The notes below the pieces were generated by a model, which searched no databases, was not told the DNA's origin, and saw only the letters and a list, made by a program, of their open reading frames with translations. Made by a program: the position numbers and the translations under genes. Shown piece by piece: positions 16,959 through 25,101 of a stretch of DNA of 35,889 nucleotides. The first letter of the stretch is position 1. Every line of letters begins with the position of its first letter. The stretch lies in contig CAKKRE010000059.1 of NCBI GenBank assembly GCA_919902505.1, positions 1 to 35,889 on the forward strand, read 5' to 3'. This stretch comes from Nitrospiraceae bacterium. Its GTDB lineage: Bacteria > Nitrospirota > Nitrospiria > Nitrospirales > Nitrospiraceae.

Positions 16959-17237
16959 AGCAGGAACATCAATCTGTTTCGGTTTCTCAGACCCTGTCGA
17001 TCTGGGGCCCGTTCTGCCTCATCGCGTGGCTGGACGGGCCTATTCCCCGCCAACAATCACATCAACATGTTTGAGGCTATCGCAGGATGGCGGCGACTAC
17101 GCACAGTCTCCTTCGGAAGGGAAGGTGTGAGTGGAGCGTAGGGCGTGTGATCTCAAACAGCACAATCCCGCAGCAACCCACAGAGCACGACGTTCTGTGG
17201 GTTGCTGGAAAATTGTGGTCGATTGCGGATACGGGGC
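16959..17237. other. Intergenic region between convergent genes
   Basis: I see no coding signal here. GGCCCGT and ACGGGCC, about 20 bases apart near 17005-17040 and followed by TATT, could form a terminator for the PCP_red gene. A stronger hairpin lies at 17171-17207. Confidence 0.5.
17171..17207. terminator. Perfect 14-bp hairpin between convergent genes
   Basis: CAGCAACCCACAGA (17171-17184) and its exact reverse complement (17194-17207) flank a nine-base loop. Neither side has a clear T tract, so it may be a bidirectional structure or RNA stabiliser rather than a classical terminator. It sits between the + strand PCP_red gene and a minus-strand gene. Confidence 0.45.
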
Positions 17238-17558
17238 TTAGTGAGCTCCGACGGCGTCAGGCCAGAATTTGTGCCGAATCTGCGGGAGCGGTTCGTTGTC
17301 AAAGTTTGGAATATCGTAGAGACAGCGGTCGATGGTCGACACCTCGTCTTCCGTCAGTTCCAACATGACTTGCTTCTTCCAGAACTGATCCAGTGTCAAG
17401 TAATCATTCGACGTCGGCTTCTCCGTCAGGAGCGCCTGCATTTTCTTAAATCCATCCGTATCGACACCGCTGACGCGGCCGTTATTGCGATCGATACACC
17501 ACTTCAACACTTCCGCCACACCGTACATCGACAAAGGGATATTGACTTTCTTGCTCAT
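17238..17558 (-). CDS. Small hypothetical cytoplasmic protein
   Basis: The frame extends to 17606, but the ATG at 17558 has a strong GGAGGAGG site six bases upstream, giving 106 residues beginning MSKKVNIPLSMYGVAEVL. It has no signal peptide or membrane segment. It is rich in charged and aromatic residues, with KWCIDRNNGRVSGVD in the first third and a C-terminal PLPQIRHKFWPD. I do not recognise a family. It is transcribed alone, divergent from the FG-GAP lipoprotein gene. Confidence 0.65.
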   Translation of the reverse strand: MSKKVNIPLSMYGVAEVLKWCIDRNNGRVSGVDTDGFKKMQALLTEKPTSNDYLTLDQFWKKQVMLELTEDEVSTIDRCLYDIPNFDNEPLPQIRHKFWPDAVGAH

Positions 17559-17696
17559 GGGCACCTCCTCCACACTTGGCCCGCATTGTAGCCTAAGGCT
17601 TTCCAAGTTTTCAAAGGGGCGAAAGGCCTAGATGCTCGAGCCCATTCGGCAAGTAGTCGTGTTCTCGGGCGGCATGTTCTCGGAGCCGGCCATTCG

Positions 17697-17725
17697 TTGC
17701 GAAGCCCGAGGGGCCTCTGTATACT
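17697..17725 (+). promoter_or_regulatory. Probable sigma-70 promoter of the FG-GAP lipoprotein gene
   Basis: TTGCGA (17697-17702) and TATACT (17720-17725) are separated by 17 bases. The -10 box matches five of six consensus positions. Transcription would start near 17732, about 65 bases before the chosen start codon. This also argues against using the in-frame ATG at 17632. Confidence 0.5.
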
Positions 17726-17796
17726 CCGCCCAACGGATGAGAACCGGGAGCGGCGAAGCATGGACTTGGCCGGAATGTCATGCCTTTTTCATCGAG

Positions 17797-18996
17797 ATGG
17801 ATATGACCGCCGACCGTCGGGGCATCAAGATTCGGTCGTTTTTCGGTGTCGGACTGCTGTTATTGGCCGGGTTCATCATGCTTTCCGCCTGTTCGAAGGC
17901 CGATCCCTACGTTCCACCCGACCCCTTTTACTACTTTGCCAGTTACCCGGTCGGTAAGAATCCGACCACCGTCACCACGGCCGACTTCAATCGCGACCAA
18001 ATCACGGACCTGATCACGACCAACATATCGAGCAATACGATTTCGCTGCTGTTCGGCAACGGCGACGGCACGTTTCGAGATCAGGTTCAGGTGAAGGTAT
18101 GTCAGGAGCCCCGCTCCCTGGCCATCAACGACTTTAATCACGATGACCAGCTCGATGTGGTGCTTGCCTGCTCGGGGAGTGATCAGGTGTCGATCCTGTT
18201 CGGACGAGGCAACGGGAAGTTCGAAGATGGGCCGCAGTATCCGGTCCATCGCACGCCGGTCTCTGTATTCAGCGAAGATGTGAACGGTGATGGGCATCCC
18301 GATTTGGCCGTGGCGTTGCGTAACGACAAAGTGAAGATTTTTCTCGGGAGCGCCGGTGGAAACTTTCGTCCCGGCGTTCAATATGAATACGGCGATACAC
18401 CCACCTCCGTAGCACTAAAAGACCTCAATCGGGACGGCAAGCCGGATTTGGTCGTGACGAATGGTGGACCGATGTTGAGTGCCGTATCTGTGTGGATCGG
18501 CAACGGTGACGGAACGTTTCGGGATCCTAAAGACTATAAGACAGGGCGACGTCCGCTTGGCGTTAGCTTCGCGGACTTCAATAATGATCACCTGCCCGAT
18601 CTGTTAGTCATCAACGGCGAAGGGGACAGCTTCACGACGTTCTTGGGCAATGGCGATGCCACCTTCCGGCCCGGCAAGGATTCCGGCGCCGATGCCAGTC
18701 CGAATTTCGGAGCGGCGCACGATTTCGACGGCGATCATATCGCGGATGTGGCCATCGTGAATCTGCAATCGACCGATCTCTCCATTCTCTTCGGGCGAGG
18801 CGACGGCACGTTTCATTATCCGCCTCGCAACTACCGTACGAGGAACGGACCCTTTGCCGTGGCGAGTTACCGTGTCTCTGCCGATAACATGGAAGAGCCT
18901 GGTCTGGTGACGGCCGATAACGGCGCGGGTAGTGTGTCGGTGTTCCTGCATCACGGGCGAAAGAGACAAACCCAGGCCGGTCGCCTGGGCGAATAG
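17797..18996 (+). CDS. FG-GAP/VCBS-repeat lipoprotein (predicted beta-propeller)
   Basis: The frame opens at 17632, but the promoter position and a lipoprotein signal favour the ATG at 17797 (or 17803). The signal has a hydrophobic core and lipobox LSAC with Cys at residue 32, so the protein is probably lipid-anchored outside the cytoplasm. Six repeats follow, each with a calcium-loop-like motif such as DFNRDQITDL, DVNGDGHPDL or DFDGDHIADV. Between them recur (I/L)(F)G-x-G-(D/N)-G-x-F motifs. A seventh, weaker unit ends the chain, which fits a seven-bladed propeller of the integrin/VCBS type. Such proteins often bind ligands or act in adhesion; the substrate is not evident. No partner gene is adjacent. 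Confidence 0.85.
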   Translation: MDMTADRRGIKIRSFFGVGLLLLAGFIMLSACSKADPYVPPDPFYYFASYPVGKNPTTVTTADFNRDQITDLITTNISSNTISLLFGNGDGTFRDQVQVKVCQEPRSLAINDFNHDDQLDVVLACSGSDQVSILFGRGNGKFEDGPQYPVHRTPVSVFSEDVNGDGHPDLAVALRNDKVKIFLGSAGGNFRPGVQYEYGDTPTSVALKDLNRDGKPDLVVTNGGPMLSAVSVWIGNGDGTFRDPKDYKTGRRPLGVSFADFNNDHLPDLLVINGEGDSFTTFLGNGDATFRPGKDSGADASPNFGAAHDFDGDHIADVAIVNLQSTDLSILFGRGDGTFHYPPRNYRTRNGPFAVASYRVSADNMEEPGLVTADNGAGSVSVFLHHGRKRQTQAGRLGE

Positions 18997-19047
18997 GAGC
19001 GATTCAGGTTTGCGCCGGTTCAACCGAAGAGGAGATAGGCAGTTTGC

Positions 19048-19076
19048 TTGACACCTCAATAGGGCTCGGATAGAGT
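19048..19076 (+). promoter_or_regulatory. Probable sigma-70 promoter for the small membrane protein gene
   Basis: A perfect TTGACA (19048-19053), a 17-base spacer and TAGAGT (19071-19076, four of six) form a good promoter. The start point would be near 19083. That makes the TTG at 19086 nearly leaderless and favours the downstream GTG at 19134. Confidence 0.5.
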
Positions 19077-19133
19077 TCGAAAAGGTTGCCGGACAAGGGT
19101 CTGCGCTATCTTCGGCTACTAACGCGGGGGCTC

Positions 19134-19334
19134 GTGCGATCGTTTTTGTGGTGGTTTTGCATGGGCTGCCTGACGACGCTGGCAGTCTTGATGGTTCAGG
19201 GTGGGGTGCGCGATCTGGTCTCAGGGACCAACCCGGCGGGAAGTTCGGGCGCGATCCTCTCCTTTAGCACCACGGTCTTCGGGGGCGGGTTGTTGGCCGG
19301 CTGCCTTGCCCTGATCCTCAATCGACTCCGCTAA
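19134..19334 (+). CDS. Small membrane protein with two predicted transmembrane segments
   Basis: From the GTG at 19134 the product is 66 residues; an in-frame TTG at 19086 would add a basic 16-residue leader. The first hydrophobic segment (FLWWFCMGCLTTLAVLMV) and the second (FGGGLLAGCLALIL) are joined by a polar loop with SGTNPAGSSG. The second segment is Gly-rich. I do not recognise a family. It lies about 80 bases before a mini zinc-ribbon gene and may be co-transcribed with it. Confidence 0.45.
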   Translation: MRSFLWWFCMGCLTTLAVLMVQGGVRDLVSGTNPAGSSGAILSFSTTVFGGGLLAGCLALILNRLR

Positions 19335-19413
19335 ATACAGTGACGACGTCGGTATCGGCCTGAGATGCGCTGGGTCGACCACGACACCGATTCGAAGGGG
19401 CAAGGGGTGGGCG

Positions 19414-19602
19414 ATGCACTGCCTGAAATGCAAAGGATTCATGATGGTGGAGCGGCATTACACGCTCATGAATCGGCGTCTCTATGCCCGTTGCCTGAAT
19501 TGCGGATTCTGGATCGATCTCGCCGATTTGCTCCGATTCTTTCATAAGGTGATCTCCAGTAGCCTGCGTGGCACGAAGGTTCGAGAAACCTATACCCTGT
19601 GA
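19414..19602 (+). CDS. 62-residue zinc-ribbon protein
   Basis: The product starts MHCLKCKGFMM and holds two CxxC pairs (C3/C6 and C27/C30), a compact zinc ribbon. The C-terminal half (WIDLADLLRFFHKVI) is amphipathic. AAGGGGTGGG just before the ATG is a good ribosome site. Similar very short zinc ribbons are common in Gram-negative genomes, usually without known function. It is followed by the carboxypeptidase gene. Confidence 0.65.
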   Translation: MHCLKCKGFMMVERHYTLMNRRLYARCLNCGFWIDLADLLRFFHKVISSSLRGTKVRETYTL

Positions 19603-19647
19603 ACGTCAGACTCCGTCTGTCCGTCACAAGAAAGTGCGACCCTCTCC

Positions 19648-20577
19648 ATGAATCGTTTACATCGAACCCTTTCGATCGGTGCCTTCGGAATCCTGGCTCT
19701 GTTGTTCGGCCTCTGGAGCGGTCAGGCGCTGGCCCTCGACAGCGACGTCGACGATGAAGTCATTACGGTGCCCTTCGATCCGCGGCCGGTTCCGTCCGCC
19801 AAGCAAGCGAATCATAGTCTCCGGTGGCGGCATGTTCCGGCGCATAGCATTCTGCTCAAGGAGCTCAAGACGGGAACCACCCTCTACCAATTTGAAAGTG
19901 AAAAGCGGTTGTCGCCGGCCAGTCTGACCAAGATCATGTCGGCCCTGGTCATCCTGGAGTATGGCCATCTGGATGACGAGGTGACGGTCAGCCCCAAGGC
20001 CGCGCGCGCACACAAGACGCACCTGCGCTTGCGGACCGGTCAGATTTTTCGGCTGGAAGACTTGTTGAAGGCCATGTTGATCGTGTCTGCAAATGATGCC
20101 TGCCTGGCAGCCAGTGAGCATGTCGGCGGGGATGAGGCCCGGTTTGTCGATCTCATGAATGCCAAGGCCGCGGCGCTCGAATTACACAATACCCATTTCA
20201 GCAACGCGTGCGGCTTCGATGCGCCGGAACATTATTCGACGGCAGAAGATCTGGCGAAACTGAGCGAGATCGCCCTGCACCACCCCGTATTCAAGGAATT
20301 GGTGCGTGAAGAGCGGGAGATCATCATGCCGATCAATGAGCATCGGGCCTACGTCCTGCGCACGACCAACCGGCTCCTGGGTCGTATTCCAGGAGTGCAG
20401 GGCGTCAAGACGGGCTTCACGTCCAAAGCCGGGCGATGCCTCATCGCAAAAGTTTCCCAAGACGGCAGCGACCTGCTGCTCGTCATTCTCAATTCCAAGC
20501 GTCGCTGGAACACGGCGACAAGCCTCATCAACTACGGCCTGCGGCTTAGTGACAGCCGGGCCGGTCTTGTCCGGTAA
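19648..20577 (+). CDS. D-alanyl-D-alanine carboxypeptidase (peptidase S11, DacA/PBP5-like)
   Basis: These penicillin-binding proteins trim the terminal D-Ala from peptidoglycan stem peptides in the periplasm. The 309-residue protein has a signal peptide (about 1-29, ending GQALA). The three active-site motifs are present: SLTK (92-95), SAN (147-149) and KTG (254-256). The catalytic domain ends near residue 295, so the C-terminal beta domain and amphipathic membrane anchor of E. coli PBP5 are missing. That makes it a short form, possibly soluble. The ATG at 19648 has only a modest ribosome site. A hydrophobic signal right at the start supports it. Confidence 0.92.
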   Translation: MNRLHRTLSIGAFGILALLFGLWSGQALALDSDVDDEVITVPFDPRPVPSAKQANHSLRWRHVPAHSILLKELKTGTTLYQFESEKRLSPASLTKIMSALVILEYGHLDDEVTVSPKAARAHKTHLRLRTGQIFRLEDLLKAMLIVSANDACLAASEHVGGDEARFVDLMNAKAAALELHNTHFSNACGFDAPEHYSTAEDLAKLSEIALHHPVFKELVREEREIIMPINEHRAYVLRTTNRLLGRIPGVQGVKTGFTSKAGRCLIAKVSQDGSDLLLVILNSKRRWNTATSLINYGLRLSDSRAGLVR

Positions 20578-20732
20578 CTTCCGCTGGTTTTCGTCAGGTT
20601 GCTTCGCAACTATCGGTCTTGCTGTGGCAAGCGGGGCAAGGTTGTGCCCGTCGGAAGATGGGCACAGGTCTTCATGGCTTGAGGTGGTGAGGGGACACGT
20701 AACGGCGGAGCTGAACAGACGACCGGGCAGTC

Positions 20733-21263
20733 TTAGTGGGGGAGCGAGAACTCCACGTTCACATCTTTTCCGAGATAGTTGACCTGGAAGCCCTGCTTGT
20801 CATAGGCGAGTATTGCGCCCATGACGTTTTCATCACCGTAATCCTCTTTGCCGAGCAACTTGCGCACATCATCCGGACTCTCGCTGTTGAGGACGTTGCG
20901 GAAGATCCCACGAGTTTTATAAGCAAAGCGGTTGTTGATGAAAATGAGATCGACTTTCCCGTCCTGCACTCGGACCCCGGCCATCGGGCCGGTCGGTTTG
21001 CGTTGATCGAGCAGGAAAATAAACGTCGCCTCCTGCTCGGCCTTGATGCCGGGGATCTTTTCATTGACCAGCCCGTCTAGCGCCTTTCCTTCATCATCCC
21101 CCAACTTGATTCCAAAGAGGGACACATCCTGGCTCGCAATCCCCTTGGGATCGGTCAAGTCGTCCTTGCTGAGTTCATAAGGCCCGGCATTCACCATGGC
21201 AGCGAGGTAAAGGGATCCCATCGTCGCCATCAAGGCTGTGAACGCCCACTTGCGTTGCATCAT
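20733..21263 (-). CDS. Exported hypothetical protein
   Basis: The 176-residue product has a clear signal peptide (about 1-26, ending VNAGP). A mature domain follows that starts with LSKDDLTDPKGIASQDVSLFGIKLGDD and has alternating beta-like segments (KVDLIFINNRFAYKTRG). AAGGAGG lies five bases before the first of two adjacent ATGs. I do not recognise the family with confidence. The text resembles small periplasmic domains that occur singly. It is flanked by 155 bases of empty sequence on one side and convergent to the LysR gene's end on the other. Confidence 0.7.
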   Translation of the reverse strand: MMQRKWAFTALMATMGSLYLAAMVNAGPYELSKDDLTDPKGIASQDVSLFGIKLGDDEGKALDGLVNEKIPGIKAEQEATFIFLLDQRKPTGPMAGVRVQDGKVDLIFINNRFAYKTRGIFRNVLNSESPDDVRKLLGKEDYGDENVMGAILAYDKQGFQVNYLGKDVNVEFSLPH

Positions 21264-21428
21264 GAAGGCCTCCTTGGAACAGATCCTCAGAACTCACACC
21301 GTTCTGACAGTTGGTATAGGATTTCGGGGGGATGACTTAGGAAACATGGCATTCTATCCAAGGGGCAGTCTGACTTTCAAGGTCGCGGCCGGTCTTTCAG
21401 TTGGAGCGGTGAGCGGATTGAGGGGATG

Positions 21429-22376
21429 CTATTTCTGTCCTGCCGCACGCCTTCTTGGCCGGTTCCGCCTGGACCGTTCGGGATCGGACTGCAGGTCCCG
21501 CATGGTCGTGTGGCAGATCGCTGCAAACTCCTCAGCGGCCAGTCCGCGGTGTCGCTTCGTGAGATATGCTAAGCCGACGGCATGACGGGGAGTGGGATCG
21601 TAGAGATCGATCAGCTGTAGATCCATTCCGGGAAGTCGCGAGCGGACGTAGAGCTCGGGAAGAATCGTGGCTCCCGTTCCCTCCGCCACAGCCTGAAGGA
21701 TTCCTTCGGGTGAACTCATTTCCAGCACCACCTGCGGATGCACACCCGCCTTGGCGCATTCGGCTTCGACCATTTTGCGCAGACAATAATCGACCGGCAT
21801 GAGGACCAGGGGAAGCCGTGCGAGGTCTTGCATGCGCGCACGACGTTTCCCGATGTTCATGCCTGCCGGGGCCACGAGGGCCAATCGTTCTTCAAGCAGC
21901 GGGACGGTCGTCAGTTGTGGATGCGTCAGCGGCAGTAAGCAGATCCCGATGTCGAGGCGATTCGACAGCAGCCCACTCACGACATCTGCCGAGGCCTGGG
22001 CATGTACTTGCAAGTGAATGTCGGGGAAGCGTTGTTTGAATCGGGATACCAGTGGGGCAATGAGGTAGGAGTTGACCGTCGAGAGTGCGCCCACCACCAA
22101 GCGGCCCCGTTTTGCGCCTAGCAGCTCCTGCACCACCTGCTCGGCCTGATCCAACTCCCGCAAAGCCCGCTCCGCATGCACGTGGAACAACTCGCCGGCC
22201 TGAGTCAGGACGACTTTCCGTCCGAGCCGGTCGAACAGGCGTGTGCCCAGTTCCTTTTCGAGGCCACCGATTTGGATCGATAAAGAAGGTTGGGAGACAT
22301 GGACATGCTCTGCCGCGCGGCTGAAGTTTTGGTGGGCCGCCACGGCCATAAAATACTCAATTTGACGTAATTCCAT
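21429..22376 (-). CDS. LysR-family transcriptional regulator
   Basis: The 315-residue protein has the LysR winged helix-turn-helix at residues 1-60 (MELRQIEYFMAVAAHQNFSRAAEHVHVSQPSLS), cited here as two parts MELRQIEYFMAVA and NFSRAAEHVHVSQPS. A periplasmic-binding-fold effector domain fills about 90-295. The C-terminal tail is Arg-rich. The gene is divergent from a truncated hemoglobin lipoprotein gene 176 bases away, the usual position for a LysR target. The intergenic region carries a direct repeat with a T-N11-A motif. The effector is not predictable; a link to oxygen, nitric oxide or redox stress is only inferred from the neighbour. Confidence 0.92.
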   Translation of the reverse strand: MELRQIEYFMAVAAHQNFSRAAEHVHVSQPSLSIQIGGLEKELGTRLFDRLGRKVVLTQAGELFHVHAERALRELDQAEQVVQELLGAKRGRLVVGALSTVNSYLIAPLVSRFKQRFPDIHLQVHAQASADVVSGLLSNRLDIGICLLPLTHPQLTTVPLLEERLALVAPAGMNIGKRRARMQDLARLPLVLMPVDYCLRKMVEAECAKAGVHPQVVLEMSSPEGILQAVAEGTGATILPELYVRSRLPGMDLQLIDLYDPTPRHAVGLAYLTKRHRGLAAEEFAAICHTTMRDLQSDPERSRRNRPRRRAAGQK

Positions 22377-22390
22377 GACGGTTCTAATTC

Positions 22391-22413
22391 CAGCTATAGG
22401 TAGCAGCTATAGG
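22391..22413. promoter_or_regulatory. Candidate LysR operator: repeated CAGCTATAGG
   Basis: CAGCTATAGG occurs at 22391-22400 and again at 22404-22413, a 13-base period. The CTATAG cores are self-complementary, and TAGGTAGCAGCTA within the block fits the T-N11-A pattern used by LysR proteins. It lies 15 bases upstream of the LysR start, where autoregulation usually acts. Confidence 0.45.
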
Positions 22414-22552
22414 ACATATGAAAACAATATATTAGACGAATAGATCATATCTCCCCTATCGTCTGGGGTCAACCGGTGCGACTGATTGAAAATCTCGGTT
22501 CATGGTGGGTCGGGAGGGCCAGCAGTCGGTCACTTATTACAAGGGGGGGCGG

Positions 22553-23035
22553 ATGATGGTATCGAAAAGTGTTGGAGTGGGGGCGATTGTACTCAGTGCA
22601 CTGGCGGTGCTGGCCGGTTGCGCGGATACCGGGAGCCTGAACGGAGCCGGGCGCCCGGCGGCCGGTGTGACGGCAACAAAGTCCCTCTATGACCGTTTGG
22701 GAGGAAAGCCTGCCATTACGGCGGTGGTCGATCAATTTGTGGCCAATGTGGCGGCGGATGGGCGGATTAACAGCCGTTTTGCTACGACGGACATCCCCAA
22801 GTTGAAGGGACACTTGGTCGATCAAGTGTGCGGCGCGACGGGTGGCCCCTGCAGCTATCGTGGCCGTGATATGAAAAGTACGCACCTGGGGATGCAAATC
22901 AGCAGTGCGGACTTTGGAGCCCTGGTTCAGGATCTTGTCGCCGCGCTCGACAAGTTTAACGTGCCGGCCGGTGAGAAAGGCGAATTGTTGGGGCTTCTCG
23001 GTCCGATGAAGAAAGATATCGTCGAGGTGCCGTAG
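22553..23035 (+). CDS. Lipoprotein-type group 1 truncated hemoglobin
   Basis: The ATG at 22553 follows AAGGGGGGG and starts a lipoprotein signal with lipobox LAGC (Cys23). The frame is open further upstream from 22502 but without support. After a short linker the globin domain begins at SLYDRLGG (about 44-51) and continues with the helix PAITAVVDQFV, HLVDQVCGATGGP and the proximal-histidine helix MKSTHLGMQIS (His111). The pattern fits the bacterial truncated globin family. Most are cytoplasmic; here the protein should sit on the outside face of a membrane. Binding of oxygen or NO is expected but not shown. It is divergent from the LysR gene. Confidence 0.85.
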   Translation: MMVSKSVGVGAIVLSALAVLAGCADTGSLNGAGRPAAGVTATKSLYDRLGGKPAITAVVDQFVANVAADGRINSRFATTDIPKLKGHLVDQVCGATGGPCSYRGRDMKSTHLGMQISSADFGALVQDLVAALDKFNVPAGEKGELLGLLGPMKKDIVEVP

Positions 23036-23042
23036 GGAACAC

Positions 23043-23076
23043 ACAGCGGGGGCAGGCCTACCGGTCGGTCCCCGCT
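23043..23076. terminator. Hairpin between convergent genes
   Basis: CAGCGGGG (23043-23050) pairs with CCCCGCTG (23069-23076) around an 18-base loop. It is located just after the globin stop and just before the end of the minus-strand gene. There is no strong T tract, so the terminator role is tentative. Confidence 0.4.
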
Positions 23077-23095
23077 GCTCCTCGCGGTGTCGCGG

Positions 23096-23389
23096 TTAGG
23101 TCGCTTGATTCAACTGGACGAGGGCGGCCGCGAGTCGGCGGAGTCGTTGAAAGTAGCCCAAGCTATCTTCAGTCAGGTCATCGAGCAAGGTATCGAGGTC
23201 GGCGACGCAGTCCTGGAGTATCGCGATGCGTTGACTGTCCATTTCAGTCTGCCCGTCGAGGTAAAACACGGCGCATCCTCCGATGACGGTATCCAGCGTC
23301 ATCAATTGTCCTTCGTTCGGGCTGGAAAAACGCGGCCAGCCCTCTCGGCTGTGCTCTTCCCAGAGTGAGGCGATGGTGTGGTGAGTCAT
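23096..23389 (-). CDS. Small hypothetical protein
   Basis: The product (97 residues from the ATG at 23389; an upstream in-frame TTG at 23407 is possible) begins MTHHTIASLWEEHSREGW. It is acidic, with a helical C-terminal half (LDTLLDDLTEDSLGYFQRLRRLAAAL). No signal or membrane segment is seen. I do not recognise a family. It follows a small membrane protein gene on the same strand by less than 40 bases, so the two may form a unit. Confidence 0.5.
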   Translation of the reverse strand: MTHHTIASLWEEHSREGWPRFSSPNEGQLMTLDTVIGGCAVFYLDGQTEMDSQRIAILQDCVADLDTLLDDLTEDSLGYFQRLRRLAAALVQLNQAT

Positions 23390-23426
23390 GACGATGGTCT
23401 CGATCAAAGCCCGCTGTAAGCTGTAG

Positions 23427-23813
23427 TTACCGGTGGAGCAACCCTAACGCATGCAGCAGCAGAACGGCAAGCATGCACAACCATAGCCCGAAGAACCGGT
23501 AGTCGATGGCTTCGCGGGCGAAACACCAATCCAGCAGCGGCGTGCGCCATGCGGCGGGTCCCCATGTGAGGAAGCCGCCCTTGATGATCATGGCGCCGCC
23601 GGTGATCCACCACAACGGCTGATAGGGAATCGGCCCCGACCAGAGGATCAGAAGAGCCCCGAGGCCGATACCGGCAGCCTCCCAGCGGAGCAGTTGTGGG
23701 CTGTGCAGGAGGGACTCCTGAACTCTTTGGATGACGAGCAGGGGGACCGTCAGTAAGGCGAGGCCGTCGGCCATCCAGATCCCGGCGATCGCCGCGAGTA
23801 TGTACCGTGTCAT
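23427..23813 (-). CDS. Small polytopic membrane protein
   Basis: The 128-residue product has about four hydrophobic segments: residues 4-30, 45-60, 66-84 and 104-125. Short polar loops such as SGPIPYQP and EAIDYRFF separate them. The start MTRYILAAIAGIWMADG places the first segment at the N-terminus. I do not recognise a family or catalytic motif. It lies 31 bases after the end of the glutamate dehydrogenase gene and could be the last member of that transcription unit. Confidence 0.6.
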   Translation of the reverse strand: MTRYILAAIAGIWMADGLALLTVPLLVIQRVQESLLHSPQLLRWEAAGIGLGALLILWSGPIPYQPLWWITGGAMIIKGGFLTWGPAAWRTPLLDWCFAREAIDYRFFGLWLCMLAVLLLHALGLLHR

Positions 23814-23844
23814 GGCATGAGCGAGGTCTTCGGCATTCTGTCGT

Positions 23845-25101
23845 CTAAGGGTAGAGGCCGCGTTGGAGATGCGCCTGGGCTACCTTATCGATGCCCGATA
23901 TCAACGCGGCCATGCGCATCGTCGTCCGTTTCTCCACGGAGAACCGCAGGGTTCGATGAAAGGCACTGGTGATGATGTCTTGCAGCCGGTCTTGAATATC
24001 TTTGGCTTTCCAGAAGAAGCGCTGCACGTCCTGCACCCATTCAAAGTAGGAGACGATCACTCCGCCCGAATTCGCCAGAATGTCGGGAATGATAAACACG
24101 CCTTTGTCGGTCAGGATGCGATCGGCCTCCAGCGTCGTCGGCCCGTTCGCGCCCTCCGCCAGAATTCTACAGCGCAACTTGGATGCATTGGCCTGGGTAA
24201 TTTGCTCGGAGAGCGCGGCTGGAACCAGTACCGTGCAATCGAGTTGCAGCAATTCTTCGTTGGTCACCGACTCGCCCAGCTTGATCTCGCGCAATGGTTC
24301 GTGCTTGTCACGATAGCGATGGAGCAGGTCGGCAATGTCCAGGCCCTTCGGGTTGTACAATCCGCCGCCGACGTCGCTCACGGCCACGACCCGGGCGCCC
24401 GCTTGTTGCATGATGAGGGCGGTATTCGATCCGACATTGCCGAACCCCTGAACGGCGACGGTCGCTTTGGAGACGTCCAGTTTCAGGTGCTGCAAGGCTT
24501 CCAGTGTGACGTAGGAGACACCGCGACCGGTCGCTTCCTCCCGGCCCAGGCTGCCGCCGATCGATAACGGCTTGCCGGTGACGACCCCCTGCACGGCATA
24601 GCCGACCTGCTGGCTGTAGGTATCCATGATCCAGGCCATGACCTGCTGGTCCGTGCCGACATCGGGTGCCGGGACGTCTTTGTCCGGGCCGATCAACGGG
24701 AAAATTTCCGCCGCGTACCGACGAGTCAGGCGTTGCAGCTCCCCGCGGGACAGCTTTTTTGGATCCACCTTCACGCCGCCTTTCGCGCCGCCATAGGGAA
24801 GATCCGCCACGGCACATTTCCAGGTCATCCACATGGCCAGCGCGGCCACCTCGCCAAGATTCACGTCCGGATGATACCGGATGCCGCCCTTGCAGGGGCC
24901 TCGCGCGGAATCGTGCTGGACGCGGTATCCGGTAAACACTTCCACATGCCCGTCGTCCATCTTCACCGGTATGCTGACCAGCAGGGAGCGTTGCGGCAGT
25001 TTTAAGCGCTCACGCAGGTTGGTGTCGAGGCGCATGGATTCTGCCGCTTCGTTAAACTGGGCGACGGCAAGCCGAAAGGTGTGGGTATCGAATTCGTTCA
25101 T
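23845..25101 (-). CDS. gdhA: Glutamate dehydrogenase (Glu/Leu/Phe/Val family)
   Basis: The enzyme interconverts glutamate and 2-oxoglutarate plus ammonium. The open frame continues far upstream antisense-free through lipB, but the true start is the ATG at 25101, with AAGGAG seven bases upstream, giving 418 residues. PCKGGIRYHPDV (69-80) and the catalytic lysine in LPYGGAKGGV (Lys107) are present. A Rossmann motif GFGNVGSN (219-226) and AEGANGPTT follow. The length matches hexameric enzymes of the roughly 420-residue class. The start overlaps the lipB stop as TGATG, implying coupled translation. Coenzyme preference is not deduced. Confidence 0.95.
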   Translation of the reverse strand: MNEFDTHTFRLAVAQFNEAAESMRLDTNLRERLKLPQRSLLVSIPVKMDDGHVEVFTGYRVQHDSARGPCKGGIRYHPDVNLGEVAALAMWMTWKCAVADLPYGGAKGGVKVDPKKLSRGELQRLTRRYAAEIFPLIGPDKDVPAPDVGTDQQVMAWIMDTYSQQVGYAVQGVVTGKPLSIGGSLGREEATGRGVSYVTLEALQHLKLDVSKATVAVQGFGNVGSNTALIMQQAGARVVAVSDVGGGLYNPKGLDIADLLHRYRDKHEPLREIKLGESVTNEELLQLDCTVLVPAALSEQITQANASKLRCRILAEGANGPTTLEADRILTDKGVFIIPDILANSGGVIVSYFEWVQDVQRFFWKAKDIQDRLQDIITSAFHRTLRFSVEKRTTMRMAALISGIDKVAQAHLQRGLYP

